Source: Bacteroides uniformis
Lineage (GTDB): Bacteria; Bacteroidota; Bacteroidia; Bacteroidales; Bacteroidaceae
Direction: 5' to 3'
DNA: 64,000 bases
NCBI RefSeq assembly: GCF_025147485.1
Contig: NZ_CP102263.1
Location: 1,563,501 to 1,627,500 of the forward strand
Part shown: piece by piece, positions 45,262 through 53,842 of the stretch
Numbering within the stretch: the first letter of the stretch is position 1
Layout: the number at the start of each line of letters is the position of its first letter
The notes under the pieces: model-generated
What the model was told of the DNA's origin: nothing
Databases searched by the model: none
The model's input: only the letters and a program-made list of their open reading frames with translations
Translations under genes and position numbers: made by a program

Positions 45262-46599
45262 TCAGTCTAATAGTTTTACAAGGTCTTTCTTCATTTCTTC
45301 GTCAATATCCCTGTATCGTCTGAAAGCTTTGCTTCCCTCCTTGTGTCCCGACAGTGCGGAAACAAGGTTCGGGTCTTTCACTTTTTTATAGATATTGCCG
45401 ATAAACGTACGTCTTGCCAGATGGCTGCTTGCCACTTCATAAATAGGTCGTTTGATTTCGTTGTGCGTCAACGGGTCTAAGATTGTTACGATGCGGTCAA
45501 CTCCAGCTAATTTGAATATCTTTTTTATGGCATCATTGTACTTTTGCTCGGATATGAACGGCAACAGTTTTCCCTCATATTCTTTGTAGCGTTCAAGGAT
45601 TTCTTTCGCTTTGTCGTTAAGTGGAACACGTACCGTAACCGGATTCCCCTCTTTGGTTTTCTTGGGAATATATTCTATGGCTTCATTGACCACATTTAGT
45701 TTGGTCATTCGGTACAGGTCGCTCACCCTGCATCCTATCAGTGTCTGAAATATGAATATATCCCTCTGTATTGCCAGTTGTGGGGTGGCAGAAAGGTCTG
45801 CATTAAAAATCCTGTCCCTTTCTTCGAGTGTTATATAATAAGGTGTACCATATGTACACTCCTCTATCGGAAACTTGTCGAAAGGTCTGTTTGTGGTGCG
45901 TTTGTTATCGAAGCACCACAGGAAGAATGTGCGTATTCTTGAAAAACAGTCTATCAGCGTGTTTTTGCTTCTGGGCTGTGGTGTCCTCTTTTCGGGAATG
46001 GCTTCATAAATGCTCGGGTAAAGTTCATAATACTGGTATTCGTTCTGAAAGAAATCCCACATATCCCGAAGCGTGTCAGGTGTTACCAAATCCACATCAA
46101 GGATAAAGCCCTTTTGTCCTCTCTTTGTAGCCCTTACATATAGTTCATAACGCAGTAAGGCTCTTTTGACAACCCGGAAATTTTTCTTTCGTACTTCCGA
46201 CAAAGGGTGCTTGTTTAGAAATTCATCGAATAGTTCTCCAATGGTAGGCTTGATAACCACTTCCTCCGGCAAAAAATATTTTTCAGGATGGTAAAATTTA
46301 TCAAGTGTTGTTTTTAGCCATTCTTTGTCTATTGCTTCCTTTTCTTGTTGATATACCTTCTCGATATAGGTTTTCAACTGGCGTATCTCTTCATTTATAT
46401 GGGTACGCATTTCTTCATTGCAGACAGCTTTCGTTTTTACACATTCGTCTTTATCATCCCATAGATTGGGATTGATGGCTAACTGAGTAGGAGCAACGGA
46501 GTCTAACTGCCTTCCGTTTCTAAAACGGACATAGATTGTAGCCATGGATTCTGTATCATATCGTTTGGCTGCTTTTTTAATGATAAAGGTTACTTTCAT
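45262..46599 (-). CDS. Tyrosine site-specific integrase
   Basis: The 445-residue recombinase integrates the element at tRNA-Leu. Domains in order: an arm-binding N-terminal domain (about 1-95), SAM-like core-binding domain (about 115-235) and catalytic domain (about 255-445). The tetrad/hexad residues are Arg291 (GCRVSD), Lys near 316, His393 and Arg396 (HLARR), His419 (LSGHKE) and nucleophile Tyr429 (FRRYRD). The gene lies next to attR and reads inward. Candidate arm sites occur at both element ends. It is the counterpart of intN1. Confidence 0.95.
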   Translation of the reverse strand: MKVTFIIKKAAKRYDTESMATIYVRFRNGRQLDSVAPTQLAINPNLWDDKDECVKTKAVCNEEMRTHINEEIRQLKTYIEKVYQQEKEAIDKEWLKTTLDKFYHPEKYFLPEEVVIKPTIGELFDEFLNKHPLSEVRKKNFRVVKRALLRYELYVRATKRGQKGFILDVDLVTPDTLRDMWDFFQNEYQYYELYPSIYEAIPEKRTPQPRSKNTLIDCFSRIRTFFLWCFDNKRTTNRPFDKFPIEECTYGTPYYITLEERDRIFNADLSATPQLAIQRDIFIFQTLIGCRVSDLYRMTKLNVVNEAIEYIPKKTKEGNPVTVRVPLNDKAKEILERYKEYEGKLLPFISEQKYNDAIKKIFKLAGVDRIVTILDPLTHNEIKRPIYEVASSHLARRTFIGNIYKKVKDPNLVSALSGHKEGSKAFRRYRDIDEEMKKDLVKLLD

Positions 46600-46640
46600 A
46601 GACTTTCAGGTTGAATTTTACTCTGCTGCAAATATAAATA

Positions 46641-46662
46641 TTTTCCCCACATTTTCCCCACA
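46641..46662. repeat. Candidate integrase arm-site repeat, right copy
   Basis: Exact 22-bp copy of 36591-36612, with two TTTTCCCCACA units, lying between the integrase start and attR. Confidence 0.65.
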
Positions 46663-46768
46663 TCTGCTAAATATTTTGCAATTCGATTAACTTGGATTAA
46701 AATTTAATAGGATTATAACATATTGAAATACAGTGTAATTGTGGCGTTTTTCCGCATTTTTCTTTTTA

Positions 46769-46784
46769 CCCACATTTTCCCCAC
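46769..46784. repeat. Partial arm-site repeat next to attR
   Basis: CCCACATTTTCCCCAC matches the central 16 bp of the 22-bp repeat and lies 18 bp inside attR. Confidence 0.55.
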
Positions 46785-46801
46785 TTTAATTATTTCAAAT
46801 G

Positions 46802-46814
46802 CGGGTCTGGGTAC
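46802..46814. other. Right attachment core (attR)
   Basis: CGGGTCTGGGTAC, identical to the core in tRNA-Leu at 36522-36534. It marks the former 3' end of the chromosomal tRNA-Leu gene and is followed by its displaced terminator. Confidence 0.88.
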
Positions 46815-46823
46815 GAAATAAAG

Positions 46824-46861
46824 AAGCGGGGAAAGTTTTAATGCTTTTCCCGCTTTCTTTT
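46824..46861 (+). terminator. Displaced original tRNA-Leu terminator
   Basis: AAGCGGGGAAAG (46824-46835) and CTTTTCCCGCTT (46844-46855) form a 12-bp stem (one wobble) with an 8-base loop and a T-rich tail, placed 9 bp after attR just as the element's own hairpin is placed behind tRNA-Leu. Confidence 0.85.
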
Positions 46862-46888
46862 TATACTTATCTTTTATGCCCTTTGCTC

Positions 46889-47698
46889 ATGGGAACAGAT
46901 ATCTGGCAAGAGATAGAAGTACTGAATCAAGAATTTGTGAGGCTTGGTATCAGTCAGTCGGTAGACTATGAAAAGTACTACCTCTATTCGCTTATTACCC
47001 ATTCTACTGCTATTGAGGGCTCTACACTTACCGAATTGGATACCCAGTTGCTTTTTGATGAGGGGGTAACAGCCAAAGGAAAGCCGTTGGTCTATCATCT
47101 GATGAATGAGGATTTGAAGAAGGCATACGAACTCGCCAAAGAAGAAAGTGCACAAAATGCGGAAATTACGCCTGTTTTCTTACAAAAATTGAATGCTGCT
47201 CTAATGCGTACTACTGGGAGTGTATATAATGTAATGGGCGGTTCTTTTGATTCTTCTAAAGGTGAATTTCGTTTGTGCGGCGTTACTGCTGGGGTGGGCG
47301 GGTGTTCTTATATGAGCTATCCTAAAGTTCCCGCTAAAGTAGAAGAACTTTGTTCTATATTGAGAGAAAAGCAAAAGAATATGGAAACATTTCGGGAACG
47401 ATATGAATTGAGTTTCAATGCTCATCTCAATTTGGTAACCGTTCATCCGTGGGTAGATGGCAATGGGAGAACGGCTCGTTTGTTGATGAACTATATCCAG
47501 TTCTGCCATCATCTTTTTCCGACGAAAATCTTTAAAGAAGATAGGGGCGACTATATTCTTTCTTTGCGGCAGTCGCAAGAAGATGAGAACAGTCAGCCTT
47601 TCTTGGACTTTATGGCAGCGCAGCTGAAAAAATCATTTGCGTCAGAGATTGAGAAATACAATACTGGACGTAAAAAAGGTTTTAATCTCATGTTTTGA
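46889..47698 (+). CDS. Fic family protein, chromosomal paralogue outside attR
   Basis: The 269-residue protein from ATG at 46889 has exactly the length of the element-borne Fic and is highly similar over its full length. HPWVDGNGRTAR (His186) and the inhibitory STAIEG helix (39-44) are intact, so it should be an active, self-inhibited class II Fic. The frame extends upstream to 46799 through the attR core and terminator; that part is not gene sequence. No TAnnTTTG promoter is visible between the displaced tRNA terminator and the start, unlike the element copy. It is probably a remnant of an earlier, related integration. Confidence 0.9.
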   Translation: MGTDIWQEIEVLNQEFVRLGISQSVDYEKYYLYSLITHSTAIEGSTLTELDTQLLFDEGVTAKGKPLVYHLMNEDLKKAYELAKEESAQNAEITPVFLQKLNAALMRTTGSVYNVMGGSFDSSKGEFRLCGVTAGVGGCSYMSYPKVPAKVEELCSILREKQKNMETFRERYELSFNAHLNLVTVHPWVDGNGRTARLLMNYIQFCHHLFPTKIFKEDRGDYILSLRQSQEDENSQPFLDFMAAQLKKSFASEIEKYNTGRKKGFNLMF

Positions 47699-47869
47699 AA
47701 AGCGACGATTCCTTCCTGATAAGCTCATATAGGCATTAGCTGATTGTGCTGTATCATCCTTTTGTATTGGGTTATTCTCAAAATATTCTCTTCTCGGCAT
47801 TAAATACAAAATAATGGGTGTAAAATGCAAATTTATTTCGTAGATACTGTTTTCGCATTTATTTTTTTC

Positions 47870-47877
47870 TAAATTTG
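47870..47877 (+). promoter_or_regulatory. -7 box upstream of the histidine kinase
   Basis: TAAATTTG fits TAnnTTTG, 50 bp before the start at 47928. The -33 region is T-rich without a clear TTG. Confidence 0.45.
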
Positions 47878-47927
47878 CAGTAGCTGGAATCTTATCTAAC
47901 TATTTAATTATTAAATGTTTGCCAATT

Positions 47928-49316
47928 ATGACAAAACATGTTCCTCTTTTTTTACCTCTCGGAAGTATTCGGTTACTGACGATATTCTTCTCTTTTTGTA
48001 TAATCTTTGTTCATCCGGCATTGGCTGACAAAATGGCTGAAAGCCCCGAACTTTTCGATACTGCTTTCACCTTGCAGGAAAGGCTTGATATTCCCGACGG
48101 GTTTGTTCAAAGAGAGATGGTCTATATTTCCATTCTTTTAGGTACATTGGTGCTGTGCCTCTTCTTTTTCTTCATGCAGAGGCGGATGAAGAAATTGAGG
48201 GAAAGGGACCGGGAGAGGTATCTGCAACTGTTGGAAGGCATTCTTGATAATCTTCCCATTGCGGCAAAAGTGAAGGATGTGAATGATGGGATGCGCTATA
48301 CTTTTTGGAATAAAAAGGCAGAGGAACTCTTTGAATGTTCGGCCAGAGAGGCTATAGGCAAGACGGATTTTGAAACAATGCCAGAGGCTGCGGCTTTAAT
48401 TAGGAAGGAGGATGAAGAGTTGGTCAAGACGGGGATTCCACAAGAAGGTATACGACGTTTTTTTACCAAGAAGAACGAGGAGCGGTTTACCTTCCAGAAC
48501 AATAATTTTATAAAGCTTTCTGATGGTCGCAAGTGGATTGTTTATACTGCTTGGGACATTACTGATTTGAAAATCATGGAGCGCAAACTACGTCTGGCCA
48601 AAGAGGAGGCTGAGGAGTCCAACCGGATAAAATCGGCTTTCCTGGCCAATATGAGTCATGAGATACGTACTCCGCTCAATGCAATAGTTGGTTTTTCGAG
48701 TATTTTGGCCACGGAAGTGTCTGAGGAAGAACGGGTGGAGTATCTCGATATTATAGAGCGGAATAATGAACTGCTGTTGCAGCTCATCAATGACATTCTG
48801 GATTTGTCGAAGATAGAAGCCGGTACATTGGAGTATGTCTATGCTAACGTGGATATCAATAAAATGGTGTCCGAGATAGAGCAGGCTACAAGTATCAGGC
48901 TGACCAATAAAGACGTGCGTCTGGTCACGGTTACGCCATTGCCCGGTTTGCTGCTGTATACCGATCAGCGCAGAATTACTCAGGTATTCAATAACTTCAT
49001 CAGTAATGCGCTGAAGTTTACTGCTGCCGGTAGCATTACCATTGGTTACGGAATGCCCGAAAATAGCTATATCCGTTTTTATGTCACCGATACCGGGACG
49101 GGGATATCATCTGAGAATGCGCAGGGGATTTTTAACCGCTTTGTGAAGCTGGATTCCTTTAAGCAAGGTACCGGACTGGGACTGGCCATTTCGCAAAACA
49201 TTGTGAAGGAACTGAAAGGAGAGATAGGGGTGGAGTCACAGTTGAGCAAGGGCTCCACTTTCTGGTTCACGTTGCCTTTTTATAAGATGGACGCGCACCG
49301 TTCTATCTTTCCTTGA
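47928..49316 (+). CDS. PAS-containing sensor histidine kinase
   Basis: The protein from ATG at 47928 has 462 residues. Two membrane segments (about 13-33 and 65-83) enclose a periplasmic loop of only about 30 residues; a PAS domain (about 100-215), HisKA domain with His244 ([11 protein letters not shown]) and HATPase domain follow (N box [12 protein letters not shown]1 DTGTGIS, G2 [10 protein letters not shown]). It has no receiver domain and no response-regulator gene next to it, so it is an orphan kinase whose partner is elsewhere. The short loop suggests sensing in or near the membrane, or through the cytoplasmic PAS domain. An in-frame TTG 9 bases upstream is a less likely start. Confidence 0.92.
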   Translation: MTKHVPLFLPLGSIRLLTIFFSFCIIFVHPALADKMAESPELFDTAFTLQERLDIPDGFVQREMVYISILLGTLVLCLFFFFMQRRMKKLRERDRERYLQLLEGILDNLPIAAKVKDVNDGMRYTFWNKKAEELFECSAREAIGKTDFETMPEAAALIRKEDEELVKTGIPQEGIRRFFTKKNEERFTFQNNNFIKLSDGRKWIVYTAWDITDLKIMERKLRLAKEEAEESNRIKSAFLANMSHEIRTPLNAIVGFSSILATEVSEEERVEYLDIIERNNELLLQLINDILDLSKIEAGTLEYVYANVDINKMVSEIEQATSIRLTNKDVRLVTVTPLPGLLLYTDQRRITQVFNNFISNALKFTAAGSITIGYGMPENSYIRFYVTDTGTGISSENAQGIFNRFVKLDSFKQGTGLGLAISQNIVKELKGEIGVESQLSKGSTFWFTLPFYKMDAHRSIFP

Positions 49317-49326
49317 TGCTGCAAGC

Positions 49327-50286
49327 TCAATCCAATGAAGGGACATCGATTGTCTGGCTTTCCTCGTTCCAGTTGTCAAGGGTGAATTCTCCGGATGATT
49401 CTTCGGAAAAGATGTCTCCCAGAGTGAGGGTCAGGGTCAGTTTGGAGTTTGCTTCCAAAGGTCCGTTCAATGTTTGCTTGAAACTTTTCACGTTTCCATT
49501 TTTCAGTATGATGCTCATCTGGAATTCCGGTTTCCCGAAAGAAGGGAAGAGCATGACGGTGGCGTTGCTCATTTGTGTACCGTCGACGGAACGGACCAGA
49601 GGGAAGGCTACTGTGCGTGGGCTTCCTTGAGGAGCGGCGGTGTAGAAATTCAGTTCTCCAGCAATATTGGTGATGCGCACCACCATGCTGTCGATGCTCG
49701 AACTGAGGATGCCGTTGTTCTTGTCCTTGATGATTACTTTCAGCCCGGTCACTACCCGTTTGAGAGATGCTTTCAGGTCCTCACTTCCAATGTTGGCAGG
49801 CTGGACGGCGTGTACCAGGTCGAATACCGGATAATAGGTTGTGTCCGCTTCCATTTTGAATAGGGAGAAGTGTTGCTGGGACATGTCTTCGCCTAAGATG
49901 TAGACCGGGTCCCTCATGAGAGGATGTGCATAAATCGGCTCCTCGTATTTAGGGGTTCCCCAATAAATCATGTTATAGGGACCTGCGGGTAAGGATAACT
50001 CTCGATTGACGCCATCGTTATAGAAAGCTCCGTCTTTAACTTGGTAGTAACCGTAAAAAGGTGTCAGCTTCCGGTTTATGTAGTTTCCATAATAAATAGA
50101 GGTGCCCGCCTTGCAGGGCATGATGGTCAGTATACCGGTCAGCGGGCTTTGTCCGCTTTCTGTGGACACGTCCATCAAAAGTCGTGGCGATACCAACTCA
50201 CTGCTTTTTTCTATCTGGGGCAGATTGTCATCGGCGCAGCTTGCCACGATTGCGGCAAGTACTGCAAATACTACTAATTTTTTCAT
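49327..50286 (-). CDS. FimB/Mfa2-like fimbrial family lipoprotein
   Basis: The 319-residue protein has a lipobox IVASC (Cys17). The LPAGPYNMIYWG segment (about 98-109) and the two-domain beta-rich layout ending FTLDNWNEES resemble the Mfa2/FimB fimbrial-anchor families and related DUF5119 proteins of Bacteroidetes. These are surface lipoproteins exported through the outer membrane; anchor proteins lack the processing that main fimbrillins undergo. No other fimbrial genes lie in this window, so it may be a lone surface lipoprotein. It is convergent with the histidine kinase, 10 bp away. Family assignment is moderate. Confidence 0.6.
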   Translation of the reverse strand: MKKLVVFAVLAAIVASCADDNLPQIEKSSELVSPRLLMDVSTESGQSPLTGILTIMPCKAGTSIYYGNYINRKLTPFYGYYQVKDGAFYNDGVNRELSLPAGPYNMIYWGTPKYEEPIYAHPLMRDPVYILGEDMSQQHFSLFKMEADTTYYPVFDLVHAVQPANIGSEDLKASLKRVVTGLKVIIKDKNNGILSSSIDSMVVRITNIAGELNFYTAAPQGSPRTVAFPLVRSVDGTQMSNATVMLFPSFGKPEFQMSIILKNGNVKSFKQTLNGPLEANSKLTLTLTLGDIFSEESSGEFTLDNWNEESQTIDVPSLD

Positions 50287-50634
50287 TATCTGTTAAGCTT
50301 TAGGTTGTTCTTCCTTGAGAACGTTTTTAGAAAGAAATGGTTCTTTGTACTCCGGAGAAAGTATATTGGGGATGGAAAAGTGAGGTGAAACCAATCCCGG
50401 CATTGAGGGGAATGGAAAGAATAACCCCTCTTCAAAAGGCTTAGAGAAGGGATGGAAAACAAATTATACCTTTTTTAGTAACATTTTAGAAGCCTTGATT
50501 AACGAAATCATATACTCTTCATAACAATTTCTCGACACTCTTTTTCTTGTTCCTTCATACATTTGCATCCGAGTTCTTTGGTATTAATTGAAGAACACAA
50601 TGAATCTTTGATATTAACCATTAAATAATGTACA
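50287..50634. promoter_or_regulatory. Divergent control region before the glycan uptake operon
   Basis: No gene is supported in this gap. A TACATTTG -7 box lies on the + strand at 50558-50565, 70 bp before susC, without a good -33 match. GAGGGG/CCCCTC (50405-50430) and AAGGCTT/AAGCCTT (about 50436-50498) are short inverted repeats that might be regulator targets. Confidence 0.45.
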
Positions 50635-53600
50635 ATGAGAAAAACATTCTTGGAAAAGTGCATAAATCTGCGTTTATGCCGTGTTGCATTGGTACTTTTG
50701 TTTCTTGTACCTGCAATCAGTAGCCTGCAGGCTAATCCTTCTCAAAACAAGACCATTTCGGGTGTTGTGACATCGGCTACGGATAGTGAGCCGTTGATAG
50801 GTGTCAGCGTGCAGGTGAGAGAAACCGCTACGGGTGGAATTACCGACATTGATGGCCGGTATTCGGTAAGTGCCCAACAAGGACAGACACTGGTGTTTTC
50901 TTACATCGGTTATCAATCACAGGAAATCAAGGTAGGTACTTCTTCCGTCATCAATGTGGTGCTGAAGGAGGACACGGAAATGTTGGATGAAGTGGTTGTA
51001 GTGGGCTATGGTGTCCAGAAGAAGAAATTGGTGACGGGTGCCACTGTTCAGGTGAAGGGTGACGAAATAGCCAAGATGAATACAACCAATCCCTTGCAGG
51101 CTATGCAGGGACAGACACCGGGTGTAAGTATTGCTTCGACTTCCGGTCAACCGGGTGCTGACATGAAAGTGAGTATCCGTGGTCTTGGTACCGTGGGAAA
51201 TAGTGCTCCTCTTTATCTGATTGATGGTGTGGGTGGTGATATTTCTACTTTGAATCCTGCCGATATTGAAAGTATAGATGTACTGAAAGATGCGGCTAGT
51301 GCGGCTATCTACGGTTCGGCCGGTGCTAATGGTGTAGTGCTTATTACTACCAAGCAAGGGCGCGAAGGTAAAGCGCAGATTAGTTTCGATGCTTATTATG
51401 GAATACAGAATGTAGCTCGTAAGGCTAATATGCTGAATGCAAAAGAGTATATGGCCATTATGGATGAGCAGGCTTTGAATAGCGGACTTTCGGCTTACGA
51501 TTGGAGCCAATACCAGTCTATTTACGATGCCAATGGCAATGTGTATGATACGGATTGGGTAGATACTATGTTCAAAGATAATGCCACAACGGAGAGCTAT
51601 ACGCTGGGTGTCACTGGTGGAAGCGCAACTTCCACTTATGCCCTTTCGTTAGGATATATGAGTCAGGAAGGTATTGTCGGCGGTTCGGATGTGTCTAACT
51701 ATTCGCGTTACAATTTCCGTGTGAACAGCGAGCACAAACTTTTCAAGGATATTTTGAAAGTGGGCGAGCAGGTGAGTTTTGTATATAAGATGAATAACGG
51801 TATCAGTGTAGGCAACCAATATAATAATACCTTACGCGGTGCATTCGGAACATCGCCTATCGCTCCTGTCTATAGCGATAATAATCTTTATGATTCGCCT
51901 TACAATGACACCAGTACCAGTGACTGGAATAAAGGTGATGGAAACCCTTATGGTTTAATGATGACCGACAGCAACAATGAGAACAAAACGGCTACTTTTT
52001 CCGGTAATGTTTATGCTGAATTGCAGCCTGTCAAGAATTTGAAGATAAAGTCTGTATTCGGTGTGGTTTATGGTTCCAGCGAATACCGTAGTTTCAAGCC
52101 TCTCTACAAGTTCAGCCAATATATATATAATGAAGAACGTACTACCGTATCTCAAAATGCCAATCACTCTTTGGGTATGACATGGACCAATACGGCTTCT
52201 TATGACTGGACTATGGGAGAACATTCGTTCAACGCCTTGCTGGGTATGGAAGCCTATCGTTACGAGGGCACTTATATCGAAGCTAAAAATGGTATGTTGA
52301 AAGAAGGTTTTGATGATTGGGAGCATGCTTTTGTGGGCAACGGAACGGCCTCCGATTCGACCAACGGCTTGGGTGCCAGTGGCAATCCGCATACCGAGAG
52401 CCGCAAGGTGTCCTATTTCGGCCGATTGGGTTGGAACTGGAAAGAAACTTATATGGTCAATGCTACTTTGCGTGCAGACGGTTCGAGCAACTTTGCCAAA
52501 GGCAACCGTTTTGGTTACTTCCCTTCGGTATCGGCAGGATGGACCATTACTAACGAAAAATTCATGGAAAGTACGCAAAACTGGCTCGACTTCCTGAAAA
52601 TACGTGCCAGCTGGGGACAAGTGGGTAATGCCAACATTGACGCATTCCAATATCTGGCTCCTATCAAGAGTACCAATACACACTATCTTTTCGGCAGCGG
52701 TTACGGCGACTCGGATGCTGCGGCACAGCTCGGAACCAACTGGGGAGCTTACCCTAGTCGTCTGGCTAATGCTGACATCAAGTGGGAGACTTCACAGCAG
52801 ACCAATATCGGTCTTGATGCCCGATTCCTCAACAGTCGCCTGGGTGTTAATTTCGATTTCTACATTAAAGATACTAAAGACTGGCTCGTGGTGGCTCCTA
52901 TTCTTGCTACTGCCGGAGCAGGTGCTCCTTATATTAATGGCGGTGGAGTGAAAAACACCGGTGTGGAACTCAATCTTACTTGGAATGACCAAATAGGCAA
53001 AGACTTTAGTTACAATATCGGTATCAACGGTGCCTACAATAAGAATAAGGTCGGAGAGATTCCTAACGACGATGGTATCATTCATGGCTCTACCAACCAG
53101 TTGTATGACAATACTCCTGAATTCTATCGTGCCGAGAATGGTAAGCCTATCGGTTATTTCTATGGTTTCAAGACAGCAGGCATATTCCAAAACAATCAAG
53201 AAATAGAGGATTGGATTAAGGCTGGTAACGGTGTGCTGCAAGCTGACGTACAACCAGGTGACGTGAAGTTTGTGGACATCAACCATGACGGACGGGTGAA
53301 CGAGCTTGACAAGACCGATCTTGGTAACGGTATTCCTGATTTCACTATGGGCTTCAATCTCGGTTTCAACTGGAAAGGACTTGATTTCTCTGTAGTGGCC
53401 AACGGTGCTTTCGGACAGCAGATTGTCCAGAGCTATCGTAACCATACCTCCAAGCAAGCCAATTATACTACTGCAATTTTAGGACGTTGGACAGGAGAGG
53501 GAACCAGCAATCGCATACCTCGTGTCACAGACCAGAATCTCAACTGGCAGTTCTCAGACCTCTATGTGCAGGATGGTGATTACCTGCGAATCAGTAACAT

Positions 53601-53829
53601 TACTTTGGGCTACGACTTTGCCAAGCTACTGAGATGTAAGGTCATCAGCCAGTGCCGTATCTATGCTCAGGTACAGAATGCGTTCACATTTACCAAATAT
53701 GACGGCATGGATCCGGAAATAGGTTATGGTCCCGAAGGAGATAACGGACAAGGTTGGGTATCGGGCGTTGATTTAGGTTATTACCCCCGTCCCCGTACCG
53801 TATTGTTTGGTGTTAACTTGAAATTTTAA
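50635..53829 (+). CDS. SusC/RagA family TonB-dependent transporter
   Basis: The 1064-residue outer membrane protein starts with a signal peptide (about 1-33), then a carboxypeptidase-D-like domain (about 40-115, ISGVVTSATDSEPLIGVSV), a TonB-box-like VVVVGYGVQKKK (about 120-131), the plug (about 130-245, with PLYLIDGVGG and SAAIYGSAGANGVVLI), and a 22-strand barrel that ends VLFGVNLKF. It has no STN domain, so unlike the other SusC it should not signal to a FecR factor. It is 13 bp upstream of the SusD gene and imports oligosaccharides bound at the surface. It is the first gene of a four-gene operon. Confidence 0.95.
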   Translation: MRKTFLEKCINLRLCRVALVLLFLVPAISSLQANPSQNKTISGVVTSATDSEPLIGVSVQVRETATGGITDIDGRYSVSAQQGQTLVFSYIGYQSQEIKVGTSSVINVVLKEDTEMLDEVVVVGYGVQKKKLVTGATVQVKGDEIAKMNTTNPLQAMQGQTPGVSIASTSGQPGADMKVSIRGLGTVGNSAPLYLIDGVGGDISTLNPADIESIDVLKDAASAAIYGSAGANGVVLITTKQGREGKAQISFDAYYGIQNVARKANMLNAKEYMAIMDEQALNSGLSAYDWSQYQSIYDANGNVYDTDWVDTMFKDNATTESYTLGVTGGSATSTYALSLGYMSQEGIVGGSDVSNYSRYNFRVNSEHKLFKDILKVGEQVSFVYKMNNGISVGNQYNNTLRGAFGTSPIAPVYSDNNLYDSPYNDTSTSDWNKGDGNPYGLMMTDSNNENKTATFSGNVYAELQPVKNLKIKSVFGVVYGSSEYRSFKPLYKFSQYIYNEERTTVSQNANHSLGMTWTNTASYDWTMGEHSFNALLGMEAYRYEGTYIEAKNGMLKEGFDDWEHAFVGNGTASDSTNGLGASGNPHTESRKVSYFGRLGWNWKETYMVNATLRADGSSNFAKGNRFGYFPSVSAGWTITNEKFMESTQNWLDFLKIRASWGQVGNANIDAFQYLAPIKSTNTHYLFGSGYGDSDAAAQLGTNWGAYPSRLANADIKWETSQQTNIGLDARFLNSRLGVNFDFYIKDTKDWLVVAPILATAGAGAPYINGGGVKNTGVELNLTWNDQIGKDFSYNIGINGAYNKNKVGEIPNDDGIIHGSTNQLYDNTPEFYRAENGKPIGYFYGFKTAGIFQNNQEIEDWIKAGNGVLQADVQPGDVKFVDINHDGRVNELDKTDLGNGIPDFTMGFNLGFNWKGLDFSVVANGAFGQQIVQSYRNHTSKQANYTTAILGRWTGEGTSNRIPRVTDQNLNWQFSDLYVQDGDYLRISNITLGYDFAKLLRCKVISQCRIYAQVQNAFTFTKYDGMDPEIGYGPEGDNGQGWVSGVDLGYYPRPRTVLFGVNLKF

Positions 53830-53842
53830 AATATAGACTGAT

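Larger units (their letters stand above)
36522..46814. mobile_element. NBU1-like integrative mobilizable element in tRNA-Leu (about 10.3 kb)
   Basis: The element lies between two 13-bp cores, in the 3' end of tRNA-Leu. From the right end leftward it has a tyrosine integrase, an unknown 313-aa protein, an HTH/excisionase-like protein, an SF3 helicase, a Toprim primase, an oriT-like hairpin cluster and a MobV relaxase; the left third holds cargo (fic, NERD protein, two exported proteins). This order, size and target match the NBU1 class (int-orf2-orf2x-orf3-prm-oriT-mob), which is excised and mobilized by a helper conjugative transposon. No T4SS or coupling-protein genes are present. Confidence 0.9.

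Noticed and set aside
36522..46814. Self-transmissible conjugative transposon
   Set aside because: No tra/T4SS genes and no coupling protein are present; only relaxase and oriT, so it is mobilizable, not conjugative.
36522..46814. Prophage or satellite phage
   Set aside because: The SF3 helicase and primase recall P4-type satellites, but there are no capsid, packaging or lysis genes, and a MobV relaxase with oriT is present.
46799..46888. N-terminal extension of the outer Fic protein
   Set aside because: It translates the attR core and the displaced tRNA terminator, and the remaining 269 residues match the full length of the other Fic.
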